A stretch of 64,000 bases of DNA from Rubrivirga sp046845755. Its GTDB lineage: Bacteria; Bacteroidota; Rhodothermia; Rhodothermales; Rubricoccaceae. The translations under genes and the position numbers were made by a program. The stretch covers positions 1,984,001-2,048,000 of the forward strand of contig NZ_CP177357.1 in the NCBI RefSeq assembly GCF_046845755.1. Reading direction: 5' to 3'. A model generated the notes under the pieces. It saw nothing but the letters and a program-made list of their open reading frames with translations, did no database searches and was not told the origin of the DNA. Below are positions 26,480 to 39,959 of the stretch, one piece after another. Each line of letters begins with the position of its first letter. Position 1 is the stretch's first letter.

Positions 26480-26480
<1 letters not shown>
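25920..26480 (+). CDS. YfiR-like (DUF4154) periplasmic protein
   Basis: 186 residues from the ATG at 25920, which opens a signal peptide (MPALSAAPRWIAVALLLMAA). Family hallmarks are PLLTRVLAFDRSM, VVAIVYQERNRASRQAFEAA, GVLTVTGVRAYVQAGAAVGI, DGRPEILLH and the C-terminal DFSARLLQLATFVD. In the Pseudomonas Yfi system, YfiR is a periplasmic repressor of a membrane signalling enzyme. Here the partner is probably the histidine kinase whose ATG overlaps the YfiR stop (TGATG at 26478-26482), implying translational coupling. It is likely a sensory input for that kinase. Confidence 0.85.
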
Positions 26481-28807
<2,327 letters not shown>

Positions 28808-28960
28808 CCGGTTCGCGCCCCGCCGGCCGATTGGCGACGCCTGCCGACCCGGCGGAGGATCCGCCGCCCACGATCGGGCCCCGATTCCCGCCGGGCGCGG
28901 CTTCAGCCGCCCCCGTTGTCCTCGACAAGAGACCTACGACACCTGCAGATTGACCTCGCC

Positions 28961-30025
28961 ATGTTTCTTACTTCCCCCCCGCTGCGATTTCTGGCCGCCC
29001 TGGTCGCCATCGCTGCGGGCTCGCCGCTCGCCCAGGCCCAGGAGCGGAGCGTCAACATCTACGGCTACTTCGACCTCGAGTACGAGCTCGACAACGCCAG
29101 CGACGCCGGCAAGCGCGGGACGTTCGACCAGCACCACTTCAACGTGCTGACGTCGTTCGTCCTCGACGAGCACTTCCGCGTGCTCGGCGAGATCGAGTGG
29201 GAGCACGGCTTGGAGCTGAGCGACGGCGTCGGCGTCGGCGAGGTCAAGCTGGAGCGCGCCTGGGTGGAGTACCGGCACACCGACGCGCTGATGGCGCGGG
29301 CCGGCAAATTCCTCGTCCCCTTCGGGATCTACAACCTGGTCCACGACGCCACCCCGACGTTCCTCAGCACATACTTGCCGACGGCGGTCTACGGCAAGCA
29401 TGCGAACCCCATGGGCGACCGCCAGCGGCTCTTCAGCAAGTTCGGGACGGGCGTCCAGGTGCTCGGGGCGGTGTACTCCGACGCCTGGAGCCTGGACTAC
29501 GTCGGGTACCTCTCGAACGGGCAGGGGGCCAACCCCTACGAGCAGGACGACAACGGCAACAAGGCCCTGGGCGCCCGGGTCATCGTGGGCCTGCCGCTGG
29601 GCCAGTCCGAGCTCGGCGCCTCGGTCTACACCGAACGGAACGGCGACGCCGCCCAGACCCGCCAGCGCGCGCTCGCCCTCGACGCCCGCCTCCGGTCCGA
29701 CGCGCTCGACGTCCACGGCGAGGTCCTGTTCGGGGCGATGGAGTCGCTCGACGCCGCCGGCGCCCCGAGCGGGGCCTTCCAGCACGCGGTGGGGAGCTAC
29801 CTCCAGGCCGGCTACACCCTGGCCGACCGCCTCACGCCGTTCGCCCGGGCCGAGCGCTACGTCCCCGCCGTCGACACCGGCGACGAGTACCGCTTCGTCG
29901 GCGGCGTCAACCTGTCGCTGACGCCCCGCGTGTACCTCAAGGCCGAAGGCCACGTGGTCCGGTTCGAGGACGCGCTCCGGGACGGGCACGAGATGTTCGT
30001 GTCCTCCGTCGCCGTCGCCTTTTAG
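28961..30025 (+). CDS. Porin-like outer-membrane beta-barrel protein
   Basis: 354 residues from the ATG at 28961 with signal peptide LRFLAALVAIAAGSPLAQA. The mature protein begins with barrel strands (RSVNIYGYFDLEYELDN, HHFNVLTSFVLDEHFRVLGE). It contains LERAWVEYRHTDALMARAGK and FLVPFGIYNLVHD, a pattern seen in phosphate-selective porin O/P-like and DcaP-like proteins. It ends with VSSVAVAF, a terminal-Phe barrel signature. Transport specificity cannot be read from sequence. It opens the second kinase module: a small binding-protein-like gene follows after 31 bp and a hybrid kinase after that. Confidence 0.8.
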   Translation: MFLTSPPLRFLAALVAIAAGSPLAQAQERSVNIYGYFDLEYELDNASDAGKRGTFDQHHFNVLTSFVLDEHFRVLGEIEWEHGLELSDGVGVGEVKLERAWVEYRHTDALMARAGKFLVPFGIYNLVHDATPTFLSTYLPTAVYGKHANPMGDRQRLFSKFGTGVQVLGAVYSDAWSLDYVGYLSNGQGANPYEQDDNGNKALGARVIVGLPLGQSELGASVYTERNGDAAQTRQRALALDARLRSDALDVHGEVLFGAMESLDAAGAPSGAFQHAVGSYLQAGYTLADRLTPFARAERYVPAVDTGDEYRFVGGVNLSLTPRVYLKAEGHVVRFEDALRDGHEMFVSSVAVAF

Positions 30026-30056
30026 CCCGTCACGGGACACCGCCTCCACCGATCTC

Positions 30057-30521
30057 ATGTCGCGCTTCCTCCTCCCCGCCGTGCTGGCCGGGCTCCTCGT
30101 CGTTTCCGCGGGCTTCGAGCCCCCCCCGTCGCTGCCCCCCGTCGCGATCGTGGCGCACCCCTCGAGCCCCGTCAGCGCCCTCTCGGTCCAGGACCTCCGG
30201 CGGATCTACACCGGCGAGGTCCGCAGCTTCGCCGCCGTGTGCATCCAGCGCCGCCTGGCCGACCAGTTTTTCGAGACCGTCGCCGACCAGAGCGCGCGCG
30301 CCATCGGGCGTCGCTGGGTCCGGCTCCTGCTCTCCGGGCGCGTCGCCGACGGGCCGGTCAGCCTCCGCACCGACGCCGAGGTCCTGGCGTTCGTCCGGGA
30401 CCACCCCGGGGCCATCGGGTTCGTCACGGCCTCGGCCGTCGAGTCCGGCGCCCGGGTCAAGCGGATCGCAGTCCGGGGCGAGGGCGGCGACCGCAACGGG
30501 CACCTCCTCCTCACCGACTAG
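30057..30521 (+). CDS. Small PstS-like periplasmic binding protein
   Basis: 154 residues from the ATG at 30057, with a signal peptide (FLLPAVLAGLLVVSAGF). LSVQDLRRIYTGEVRSF is the classic 'L....IF.G....W' motif of phosphate-type periplasmic binding proteins. VLAFVRDHPGAIGFVTASAV matches their 'V...pgaIGYv' motif. The protein is only about half the size of true PstS, so it is a single-lobe version. Such small proteins occur beside sensor kinases and may present a ligand. Here it lies 31 bp after a porin-like gene and 41 bp before a hybrid kinase. Confidence 0.78.
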   Translation: MSRFLLPAVLAGLLVVSAGFEPPPSLPPVAIVAHPSSPVSALSVQDLRRIYTGEVRSFAAVCIQRRLADQFFETVADQSARAIGRRWVRLLLSGRVADGPVSLRTDAEVLAFVRDHPGAIGFVTASAVESGARVKRIAVRGEGGDRNGHLLLTD

Positions 30522-30562
30522 GCCGGACGGCACCGGCCTCCCCCCGACAGGACCCCCGCTTC

Positions 30563-32974
<2,412 letters not shown>

Positions 32975-32998
32975 CCACGACTCGAGGCGCTGGCCGCG

Positions 32999-33937
32999 TC
33001 AGTCGGCGGCCGCCAGCAGCCCCTCCTGCGTCGACTGCCGGGACTCGGCGACCGTCGTGCCGTCCCGCGTCACGCGCGTCGACCACCGCCACGTCGAGTC
33101 GTCGTGGGCGGAGGTCACCACCTCGACCTCGACGAGGTCCCCGGGCTCCACCCGGACCGGCGGCTCGATCGGGAACACGGCGTGGCCCCAGTTCGGGGCC
33201 TCGTTCGGCGGGACGTTCGAGATGAAGACCTTCCCGAAGAGCCGGGCCCGGAAGCTCCCCGCGAGCGCGTCGAGGAACCCGGCCCGCTCGACCACGAGTC
33301 GCCCGCCGAGCACGATCGCCTCCGGTCCCTCATACGGGAGCGCCAGCCCGCCGACCCGGGTCATCTCGCCCAACAGCCGTGTCGAGGCGTCCTCGACGGT
33401 CCCGACCGAGTGGACGACCGCGTTCGTGAGCCGGGACAGGTCCAGGCCGTAGGCGTCGCCGAACCCCGCGGGCGGGCGGGCGCGGCGGGCGAGCCCGGCC
33501 GGCGCCAGCAACATCTCGAACGAGGCCGGGATGACGAGGCCGCCGGGGCGCAGCCAGCGCAGGCTCGCATCCGCGATCGTGTCGACGATCCCCTCGCCCA
33601 GACCGAAGTCCCACAGCGTCTCGCTCACGACCACGTCGACGGGCTCGGGCACGTCGACCTCCCACGACGGGTCGTGGAGGACCGTCACGCGGTCGGCGAA
33701 CCCGTTGGCCGCCGCCAGCTCGCGGGCGAGCCCCACGATCGGGCCGCGCTCGATGGCGTAGACGTGTTGGGCGCCGGCCTGGCAGGCGAAGAACGCCAGC
33801 ACGCCCGTCCCGCACCCGATGTCGACCACGATGTCGCCCTCGGTCACCGCCGCGTGGATCGCGCGCTGAAACTGGAGGGTCCGCTCCGTGTCGAGGAGCA
33901 TGCTCGCGTGGTACGCGAGCGTCTGGGAGAATTGCAT
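32999..33937 (-). CDS. Protein arginine methyltransferase-like class I methyltransferase
   Basis: 312 residues from the ATG at 33937 (MQFSQTLAYHASMLLDTERT). SAM motif I is VVDIGCGTGVLAFFACQAGA. The acidic loop VYAIERGPIVGLARELAAAN and a PRMT-like 'double-E' loop SETLWDFGLGEG follow, then LRPGGLVIPASFEML. The C-terminal half is a beta-barrel as in PRMTs (NWGHAVFPIEPPVRVEPGDL, SAHDDSTWRWSTRV). Bacterial members are poorly studied and the substrate may not be protein arginine. It converges on the hybrid kinase gene with 24 bp between stops. Confidence 0.8.
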   Translation of the reverse strand: MQFSQTLAYHASMLLDTERTLQFQRAIHAAVTEGDIVVDIGCGTGVLAFFACQAGAQHVYAIERGPIVGLARELAAANGFADRVTVLHDPSWEVDVPEPVDVVVSETLWDFGLGEGIVDTIADASLRWLRPGGLVIPASFEMLLAPAGLARRARPPAGFGDAYGLDLSRLTNAVVHSVGTVEDASTRLLGEMTRVGGLALPYEGPEAIVLGGRLVVERAGFLDALAGSFRARLFGKVFISNVPPNEAPNWGHAVFPIEPPVRVEPGDLVEVEVVTSAHDDSTWRWSTRVTRDGTTVAESRQSTQEGLLAAAD

Positions 33938-34034
33938 GGGGGGACGCGAGCGTCGGGGGCGTCCGGCAGACTACCCCTCCGGCGGGCCCTCAAACGCAGG
34001 GGGTCGCTTCTTCGTCCGGGCCCGCCGGGCGCCG

Positions 34035-34976
34035 CTAGCCGAGGCGCCGGGGCGTCCGGGCGTCGGCCATGCGGACCACGGCGGTCCCGGCGATCTTGTC
34101 CTGCACGCCTTGCCGGTTCGGGTCCCACAGCACCTGGGCGAACCCGAGGAGCCCGGTCACGAGCCCGGCGACGTAGCCGCCGAACCGCTCGAACGCCGCC
34201 CACAGCGACAGGCGACGGCCGTCGAGCCGGACGACGCGGATCCCGAGGAGCCGCTTGCCGGGCGTGTAGCCGTTCCAGACCGCGAGCGTCAGCGTGAAGT
34301 AGGCGCCGATCCAGCCCAGGACGAGCCCGAAGTCGGCCGCGAGTGCCTGGAGCGAGCGCAGAAACGTCGGGTCGTCGATCTGGTCCTGGAGGTCGTCGGC
34401 GCGGTCGTCGGCGCGCCTGAACCGGGCGCGCCAGTACTCGGTGTCGGCGTCGCGCTGGCGGAGCTGGCGGCCCGCGACGGCGGGGGCGGCCGCGTCCCGG
34501 AGCGAGTCGGCGGCGACCGAGTCGGCACGCGCGAAGGCGTCCGCGAAGGCGCGCACGTCGGCGGCGGCGGCGGCGCGCGCCGAGTCGGACCAGACCGGGG
34601 CGGCGACGGGGTCGGGGCGCGGGACCTCGGCGATCTCGGCGGCCCGGTCCTCGTCGGTGGCGTCGTCGAGCAGCCCGGTCGTCACGCCGAACAGGATCAG
34701 CGCGCCGACGCCGACCAGCGCGCCCCGCACGACGCGCCGGAACCGGCCCCCGCGTTTGCGCCGCATCCCGACGAGCACGAACAGCACGGCCGCCGCGATG
34801 CCCGCCGCCGCCGGGCCGCCCGCCTCGGAGACGATCATCGCCAGCACCAGGTCGACGCCGAGCGCCAGCCCGCGGCGGACCGGGCTCGCGAGCGCGACGC
34901 CGAGCAGGTCGGGCGCGATCTCGAACGCGGTCGGCGTGATCCGGTCGCGCGGGTCGAGGGCGACCACCGCGCTCAC
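34035..34976 (-). CDS. RDD-family membrane protein
   Basis: 313 residues from a GTG at 34976. The GTGA there overlaps the helicase stop by 4 bp, which argues strongly for this start. Helix 1 contains the RDD core with ASPVRRGLALGVDLVLAMIV; the helix ends at AAVLFVLVGMRRKRGGRFRR. A long soluble loop of charged and Ala-rich helices (~100-190) is unusual. The conserved WNGYTPGKRLLGIRVVRLDG segment and a last helix pair (FGGYVAGLVTGLLGFAQVLW, DKIAGTAVV) complete the domain. RDD proteins are inner-membrane proteins of mostly unknown transport or anchoring function. Confidence 0.85.
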   Translation of the reverse strand: MSAVVALDPRDRITPTAFEIAPDLLGVALASPVRRGLALGVDLVLAMIVSEAGGPAAAGIAAAVLFVLVGMRRKRGGRFRRVVRGALVGVGALILFGVTTGLLDDATDEDRAAEIAEVPRPDPVAAPVWSDSARAAAAADVRAFADAFARADSVAADSLRDAAAPAVAGRQLRQRDADTEYWRARFRRADDRADDLQDQIDDPTFLRSLQALAADFGLVLGWIGAYFTLTLAVWNGYTPGKRLLGIRVVRLDGRRLSLWAAFERFGGYVAGLVTGLLGFAQVLWDPNRQGVQDKIAGTAVVRMADARTPRRLG

Positions 34977-37333
34977 TCCACGACCTGGAGCTTGGCGAAC
35001 GCCAGCTTGAGCTTTTTCATCCCGACCGACTTGAAGTGGACCGTCGCCGCGGCCCGCTCGCCGGCGCCCTCGACGGCGATCACCTTGCCGTTCCCGAACG
35101 ACTTGTGGTACACCTTGACGCCGGGCACGACCTGGGCCTCGCCTTCGTCGTAGACGACCTGACGCTCGGCGTAGGGCACCTTCTTGGTCCGCCGCTTGAG
35201 CTTTTTGGCCGCCTCCGCCTCGGGCCGCAACGTGGCCTTCCAGTAGTCGGGGTCCATCCCGCCGTACCGGCCCATCCCGCCGTCCGGCGTGGTGAACCGG
35301 TCCGACCGCGACTCGACGCGCGCGCCGGACTCGGTCTGCAACAGGTCGTCGCCGTCGAGCTCGTCCAAGAAGCGCGAGCGGACGCTCGACTGCTGGTCGC
35401 CGTAGCGGTAGCGGCTCCGGGCGTAGCTGAGGTACAGCCCCTCCTCGGCGCGCGTGACGCCGACGTAGAGCAGGCGCCGCTCCTCCTCCAGTTCCGTCGG
35501 GTCCTGGGCCGCCTTCGCGAGCGGGAAGAGCCCCTCTTCGAGCCCGGTCACGAAGACGACCTTGAACTCGAGGCCCTTTGAGGCGTGGAGCGTCATCAGC
35601 GTCACCCGGTTCTCGTCGTCCGACAGCCGGTCGACGTCGGCGACGAGCGAGACCTCCTGGAGGAACTCCGCCAGCGTCCGCGGCTCGCCGTCCGGGGAGC
35701 CGCCGGCAAACTCGGCGACGGCGTTGAGCAGCTCGTGGACGTTCTCGAGCCGGACGAGCGCCTCGGGCGTGTTCTGGTCGCGCAACGACTGGAGGAGCCC
35801 CGTTTCCTGGATCAGCTCGCGCGCGATCTCGTCGGCCGGCGCCGTCGTGGCCTTCGAGGCGAACCGCGAGATCAGGAACCCGAAGCCCTCGACGGCCTTG
35901 GCGGCGCGCGCCGACAACCCGGCGCCCCCAGGGTCCTGGATGGCCTGCCACAGCGCCACGCGGTGCTCGGTCGCGTACTGGCGGAGCTGCTCGACGGTCT
36001 TCCCGCCGATCCCGCGCGTGGGCACGTTGAGCACGCGCAGGATGCTCGCGTCGTCGCTCGGGTTGACCGCGAGCCGGAGGTAGCCGAGCGCGTCCTTGAT
36101 CTCCTTGCGCTGGTAGAAGCTGGTCCCGCCGACGATGCGGTACGGGATGCCGCCGCGCCGGAGCGACTCCTCGATCGAGCGGCTCTGGGCGTTCGTGCGG
36201 TACAGGACGGCCACGTCGCGCCAGCCCATGCCCGTCCGGCTGCGCAGGTCGCGGATCGTGCGCTCCACCTTCTGGGCCTCGTCGCGCTCCGACAACGCCT
36301 CCATCAGGACGATCGGGTCGCCCTCCGAGTTGTCGGTCCACAGCGTCTTGGTGAGCTGCTTTTTGTTGCCCTTGATGACGGCGTCGGCCAGCCGCACGAT
36401 GCGCTGGGTGCTCCGGTAGTTCTGCTCCAGGCGGAGCTCGACGGCGCCGGGGTAGTCCTTCTGGAACGACAGGATGTTCTGGATGTCGGCGCCCCGGAAG
36501 GCGTAGATCGACTGGGCGTCGTCGCCGACCACGCAGATGTTCTGGTGCTCGGCCGCGAGCATCTTCGCGAGCACGTACTGCGTCCGGTTCGTGTCCTGGT
36601 ACTCGTCGATGTGGAGGTACTGCCAGCGCCGCTGGTACTCCTTGAGCGTCTCCGGATGCTGCTCGAACAGGCGGATCGGCATGCCGAGCAGGTCGTCGAA
36701 GTCCATCGCGTTCGCCTGCCGCAGCATCCGCGCGTAGGGCGGGTACAGCTTGGCGACGGCCTCGGTAAAGGGGTCGCCGGCGAGCCGGGCGTACTCCTCG
36801 GGCCCGACCATCGCGTTCTTGGCGCCCGAGATCGCGTTGCGGACCGAGCGCGGGGTGACCTTCTTGGGGTCGATCCCGAACCGCCGCATCTGCTCCTTGA
36901 TCAACCGCTCCGAGTCGTCGGAGTCGTAGATCGTGAAGTCGCGCGAGAACCCGATCTTGTCGGCCTCGCGGCGGAGCACGCGGGCAAAGATGCTGTGGAA
37001 CGTCCCGATCCACATCCCCTTGGCCTCGTCGCCGACGAGCTCGACGACGCGCTGGCGCATCTCCTTGGCGGCCTTGTTGGTGAACGTGAGCGCCAGGATC
37101 TGGCTCGGCCACGCCTTTTTGGCCGCCAGCAGGTACGCGATCCGGTGCGTCAGCGTGCGGGTCTTGCCCGAACCGGGCCCGGCGATGATCATGACGGGCC
37201 CGTCCGTCGTGCTCGCGGCCTCGGCCTGCGTCGGGTTGAGGCCCGCCAGCAGGTCCTGAGCGGCGGCGGTGTCGGGGGCGCGGTCGGGCGTGTCGCCGGC
37301 GTCGGGGCCGGGGCGGAGCGTGAACGTCTTCAT
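34973..37333 (-). CDS. pcrA: UvrD/PcrA-type superfamily I DNA helicase
   Basis: 786 residues from the ATG at 37333. The UvrD motifs run in order: GLNPTQAEAA (Q motif), AGPGSGKTRTLTHR (Walker A), ALTFTNKAAKEMRQR (Ia), GTFHSIFARVLRREA (Ic/1b), HIDEYQDTNRTQYVL (II), VVGDDAQSIYAFRGADIQNI (III), LEQNYRSTQRIVRLA (IV), VTLMTLHASKGLEFKVVFV (V) and EEERRLLYVGVTRAEEGLYL (VI). The C-terminal ~50 residues (VYHKSFGNGKVIAVEG) are the PcrA/UvrD-type tail that can bind RNA polymerase. Such enzymes unwind DNA 3'-5' in repair and remove recombinase or stalled complexes. The choice of pcrA over uvrD is by general resemblance only. Confidence 0.9.
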   Translation of the reverse strand: MKTFTLRPGPDAGDTPDRAPDTAAAQDLLAGLNPTQAEAASTTDGPVMIIAGPGSGKTRTLTHRIAYLLAAKKAWPSQILALTFTNKAAKEMRQRVVELVGDEAKGMWIGTFHSIFARVLRREADKIGFSRDFTIYDSDDSERLIKEQMRRFGIDPKKVTPRSVRNAISGAKNAMVGPEEYARLAGDPFTEAVAKLYPPYARMLRQANAMDFDDLLGMPIRLFEQHPETLKEYQRRWQYLHIDEYQDTNRTQYVLAKMLAAEHQNICVVGDDAQSIYAFRGADIQNILSFQKDYPGAVELRLEQNYRSTQRIVRLADAVIKGNKKQLTKTLWTDNSEGDPIVLMEALSERDEAQKVERTIRDLRSRTGMGWRDVAVLYRTNAQSRSIEESLRRGGIPYRIVGGTSFYQRKEIKDALGYLRLAVNPSDDASILRVLNVPTRGIGGKTVEQLRQYATEHRVALWQAIQDPGGAGLSARAAKAVEGFGFLISRFASKATTAPADEIARELIQETGLLQSLRDQNTPEALVRLENVHELLNAVAEFAGGSPDGEPRTLAEFLQEVSLVADVDRLSDDENRVTLMTLHASKGLEFKVVFVTGLEEGLFPLAKAAQDPTELEEERRLLYVGVTRAEEGLYLSYARSRYRYGDQQSSVRSRFLDELDGDDLLQTESGARVESRSDRFTTPDGGMGRYGGMDPDYWKATLRPEAEAAKKLKRRTKKVPYAERQVVYDEGEAQVVPGVKVYHKSFGNGKVIAVEGAGERAAATVHFKSVGMKKLKLAFAKLQVVE

Positions 37334-37565
37334 CGGTGGATCGGCGTTTTGCGCAACCTAGCGAAGCGGGCGGACGCGATTGGGGGTCGGGCGTTGGGGA
37401 TCGAGGGAATCCGGGGCCGAGGCACAGGGCCGTATGCCCGGTCTCCGTCCGCGGTCTCCCGTCCCCGGTCGCCGGTCCCATCCACGGAAACCCCGTGGAG
37501 AGCCGCCAGCGGGGATCAGCGGGCGGCGCCGTCTGGTTTACCTCTCCCCTCCTCCCTCCCCTCCC

Positions 37566-38126
37566 ATGGCCGACAAGACCGCTCAGACCCCGTACCGCAC
37601 GCGCCTCGGCATCCCCGCCGACGACCGCCACAAGCTCGTCGCGCTGATGAACACGACGCTCGCGGCGACCTCCGATTTGTACTCCCAGACGAAGCAGGCC
37701 CACTGGAACGTCAAGGGCAAGGACTTCTACCAGCTCCACCTCCTCTACGACGAGCTGGCCGAGAAGCTGGAGGAGCCGGCCGACCTCCTGGCCGAGCGGA
37801 TCGTGCTGCTCGGCGGGTACGCCTTCGGGACCGTCCGGATGGCCGCCAAGAACAGCCTGATCGACCCGTTCCCGGGCACCGACCAGGACGACGCCGAGGA
37901 CGGCCTCAACGACCCCTCGTTCCTGACCGTCCTGGCCGACCGCTGGGCCCAGTACGCCGACCACATTCGCGAGGCGAACGGCACCGCCGACGAGATCGGC
38001 GACCCGGGCACGACGGACCTCTACGACCAGATCGTCCACATCGCCGAGCGCGGCACGTGGTTTATCGAGGGCCACCTCCAGCGCTACGACGGCGGCCTGA
38101 CCGGCGAAGGCCAGGACCCCAAGTAG
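37566..38126 (+). CDS. dps: DNA-protecting ferritin-like protein Dps
   Basis: 186 residues from the ATG at 37566 (MADKTAQTPYRTRLGIPADD). Four-helix ferritin-like core: LNTTLAATSDLYSQ-type first helix, then the dinuclear-iron motif TKQAHWNVKGKDFYQLHLLY with DELAEKLEEPADLLAERIVL (His, Asp, Glu ligands of the inter-subunit site). A C-terminal helix IVHIAERGTWFIEGHLQRY follows. Dps dodecamers oxidise and store iron and shield DNA under oxidative stress. The Lys-poor N-terminus suggests DNA contact may be limited. It is divergent from the helicase gene; the 232-bp gap contains a short GGTCTCC-type 13-14-bp repeat near 37440-37480. A hairpin terminator follows. Confidence 0.93.
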   Translation: MADKTAQTPYRTRLGIPADDRHKLVALMNTTLAATSDLYSQTKQAHWNVKGKDFYQLHLLYDELAEKLEEPADLLAERIVLLGGYAFGTVRMAAKNSLIDPFPGTDQDDAEDGLNDPSFLTVLADRWAQYADHIREANGTADEIGDPGTTDLYDQIVHIAERGTWFIEGHLQRYDGGLTGEGQDPK

Positions 38127-38144
38127 GCCGCATCGACCCATCGC

Positions 38145-38172
38145 GCGGGCCGACCTTTCTCGGTCGGCCCGC
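38145..38172 (+). terminator. Intrinsic terminator-like hairpin after dps
   Basis: A perfect 11-bp stem GCGGGCCGACC / GGTCGGCCCGC with a 6-nt loop, 18 bp after the dps stop. It is followed by TTGC but has no long T-run. Confidence 0.75.
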
Positions 38173-38216
38173 TTGCATGCCTGCATCTGAGGGAGCGTTC
38201 TGGGAAGGCCCCCCGT

Positions 38217-38358
38217 CCTACAACGTCATCCCGAGCTTGCGAGGGATCTCAGCAAAAGCCTCCGAGTGGCGACCCACGGAAAGATGGGCGAGCGGGCCGT
38301 GCTGAGATCCCTCGCATGCGTTGGCTGGCGCCTTTCGGGTGCGGGATGACGCTGTAGG
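38217..38358. repeat. 142-bp long-inverted-repeat intergenic element
   Basis: The outer arms CCTACAACGTCATCCCG (38217-38233) and CGGGATGACGCTGTAGG (38342-38358) pair with one mismatch. Just inside, GCGAGGGATCTCAGCA pairs with TGCTGAGATCCCTCGC. The core GTCATCCCGAGC...GAGGGATCT is recognisable as a widespread bacterial palindromic intergenic repeat. It lies between the convergent dps and CarboxypepD_reg-type genes. There is no coding content in 38173-38435. Confidence 0.7.
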
Positions 38359-38435
38359 ATGAGCTTGGTGCTCCCCGAGCCGTCTCTGAGCCTCACGCAA
38401 GCCTCTCTCGTTCGGAGCGATAGCCGACCTATCCC

Positions 38436-39797
38436 TCAGTCGTCGTCCTCGCCCTCGACGTTCGCGCTCGGGGAGATGAGCCCGAACAGGCTGATCCCGA
38501 TGCCGTCCTGGGGCTTGAGCAGGTCCGCCAGCTCGGCCCGGCGGATCCAGTCCGACTCGTTGGCGACGACTTCCAGGCTGTCGAGCGGGAGCGCCGCGCG
38601 GCCGGCGCGGAACGTCTCCCTCCCAGCGTAGACGCGGCGCGGGTTCCGGTACCGTCGCGCGGAGGCGGCGACCTGTCCGCGGACACCGGGGAGCACCAGG
38701 TCCAACAGCGTCGTCTGGCGAAAGCGGACCGTCGGGATCCGGTTGCCGGGCAGGTTGACGGTCACGGTCCCCTCGCGACTGAACCGGCGGGGCAGCCAGA
38801 CCGAGTCGCGCAAGGCGTCGCTCGCCCAGACGGGCGCAAAGTCCCAGCGGTAGCTCGCGTCGAAGTAGTCGACGGCGCCGCCGGGCTGGAAGTCGGCCCG
38901 CAAGTCGGCCTCGGCGATGACGTAAAGCGAGTCGACCACGCGGATGCGGCCGGCCACCAGGCCCCCGCGCCGGGGGATGACGGCGAGGTCGAGGTAGCGG
39001 AGCCCGTCCATCTCGACGGTCTCACCCAAGCGGAAGGCGTAGTCGCGCAAGGCGTCGGGCCGCGTCGGCGACGGGATCGGGCGGCCGTCGAGCCACAGCA
39101 CGTCCTCGAAGTACAGGTCGGGCAGCGGCTCGAGCCCGGCCCACCGGAACGGTCCGCCCTCGGGCAGGCGCCGCCGCGCGACCACCTCCTCGCGCAGGCC
39201 GGCGCCGCGCGACCACGACAGGTTCGAGACGGCCTCGGTCAGCGAGATCGCGACCGGCCGCACGTCCGTCACGCCGTCGCGCGTCAAGAGCAGCCGCGCG
39301 TAGCCTTCGGCGGCGTATGCCCCGAGCCCGACCGCCAGCCGCTGGCGCCGCGCCAGCACGCGCCTCCACAGCACCTCGCCGGGCGGCTCGTCGGTCACGA
39401 CGACCTCGCCGAGCGCCGTCGCCGTGGGCGACAGGTGGACCGTCCGCCGCACGACGCCGTCGCGCACGTCGGCCTCGGTGAGCGGCACCAGACCCGGCGC
39501 ATAGCCCACGAACCGGACGACGACGGTGGCCGGGAGCTCGCGCAGGTCGAGTGCGAGCCGGCCCTGGGCGTCGGCCGACGTGCCGCCCGGCCACCCCTGC
39601 ACCTGAGCCGTCGCTCCCGGCAGCGGCAGCCGCGTCTCGGCGTCGAGCACCACGCCTTCGAACCGGGCCACGGTCTCGGCGGGCCGCTCGACGCGCCGCT
39701 CAGGCACCGTCACCCCCGGCCGGACGGGCTGGGCCTGCACCGACCCGGCGAGAACGAGGAGCGCCAGCCAGGCGGGCCGAGACAGGGGATGGCGCAC
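38436..39797 (-). CDS. CarboxypepD_reg-like domain outer-membrane/periplasmic protein
   Basis: 453 residues from the ATG at 39797 (signal peptide PAWLALLVLAGSVQAQ). Residues ~45-125 form a carboxypeptidase-regulatory-like sandwich (FEGVVLDAETRLPLPGATAQ, VVRFVGYAPGLVPLTEADV), followed by LGEVVVTDEPPGEVLWRRVL. The rest resembles the first half of DUF5686 proteins (ARRQRLAVGLGAYAAEGYAR, YFDASYRWDFAPVWASDALR) but lacks the barrel. It ends at ADLLKPQDGIGISLFGLISP plus an acidic tail. It sits directly downstream of a full-length DUF5686-type gene on the same strand, so it could be a shortened paralogue. The function is unknown. Confidence 0.75.
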   Translation of the reverse strand: MRHPLSRPAWLALLVLAGSVQAQPVRPGVTVPERRVERPAETVARFEGVVLDAETRLPLPGATAQVQGWPGGTSADAQGRLALDLRELPATVVVRFVGYAPGLVPLTEADVRDGVVRRTVHLSPTATALGEVVVTDEPPGEVLWRRVLARRQRLAVGLGAYAAEGYARLLLTRDGVTDVRPVAISLTEAVSNLSWSRGAGLREEVVARRRLPEGGPFRWAGLEPLPDLYFEDVLWLDGRPIPSPTRPDALRDYAFRLGETVEMDGLRYLDLAVIPRRGGLVAGRIRVVDSLYVIAEADLRADFQPGGAVDYFDASYRWDFAPVWASDALRDSVWLPRRFSREGTVTVNLPGNRIPTVRFRQTTLLDLVLPGVRGQVAASARRYRNPRRVYAGRETFRAGRAALPLDSLEVVANESDWIRRAELADLLKPQDGIGISLFGLISPSANVEGEDDD

Positions 39798-39874
39798 GGG
39801 CGACAGCGGGGGGACGGGCGAGGCGGAAGGCCTCCGAACGGGCCACGCCCCGCCGTGGTGCCCCGCCAGCGGAC

Positions 39875-39914
39875 CCGTTCCGTGGACCTCGCGAGCCGTT
39901 CCGTGGACCTCGCG
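39875..39914 (-). repeat. Two-copy 21-bp tandem repeat
   Basis: CCGTTCCGTGGACCTCGCG occurs at 39875-39893 and again at 39896-39914, exactly 21 bp apart with a 2-bp linker. It lies 78 bp upstream of the CarboxypepD_reg-like gene's start codon. The period equals that of the two long arrays elsewhere in the window, although the unit sequence differs. Confidence 0.6.
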
Positions 39915-39959
39915 GCATCGGGTAGCGCCGAGCCGGCCCAGCGCCCTACCCGCCCGCCG

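Noticed and set aside
34035..38186. A 1383-codon minus-strand frame across the RDD, helicase and Dps genes
   Set aside because: The helicase is in another frame with all motifs. Only the last ~313 codons are a gene (RDD), started by the GTGA overlap.
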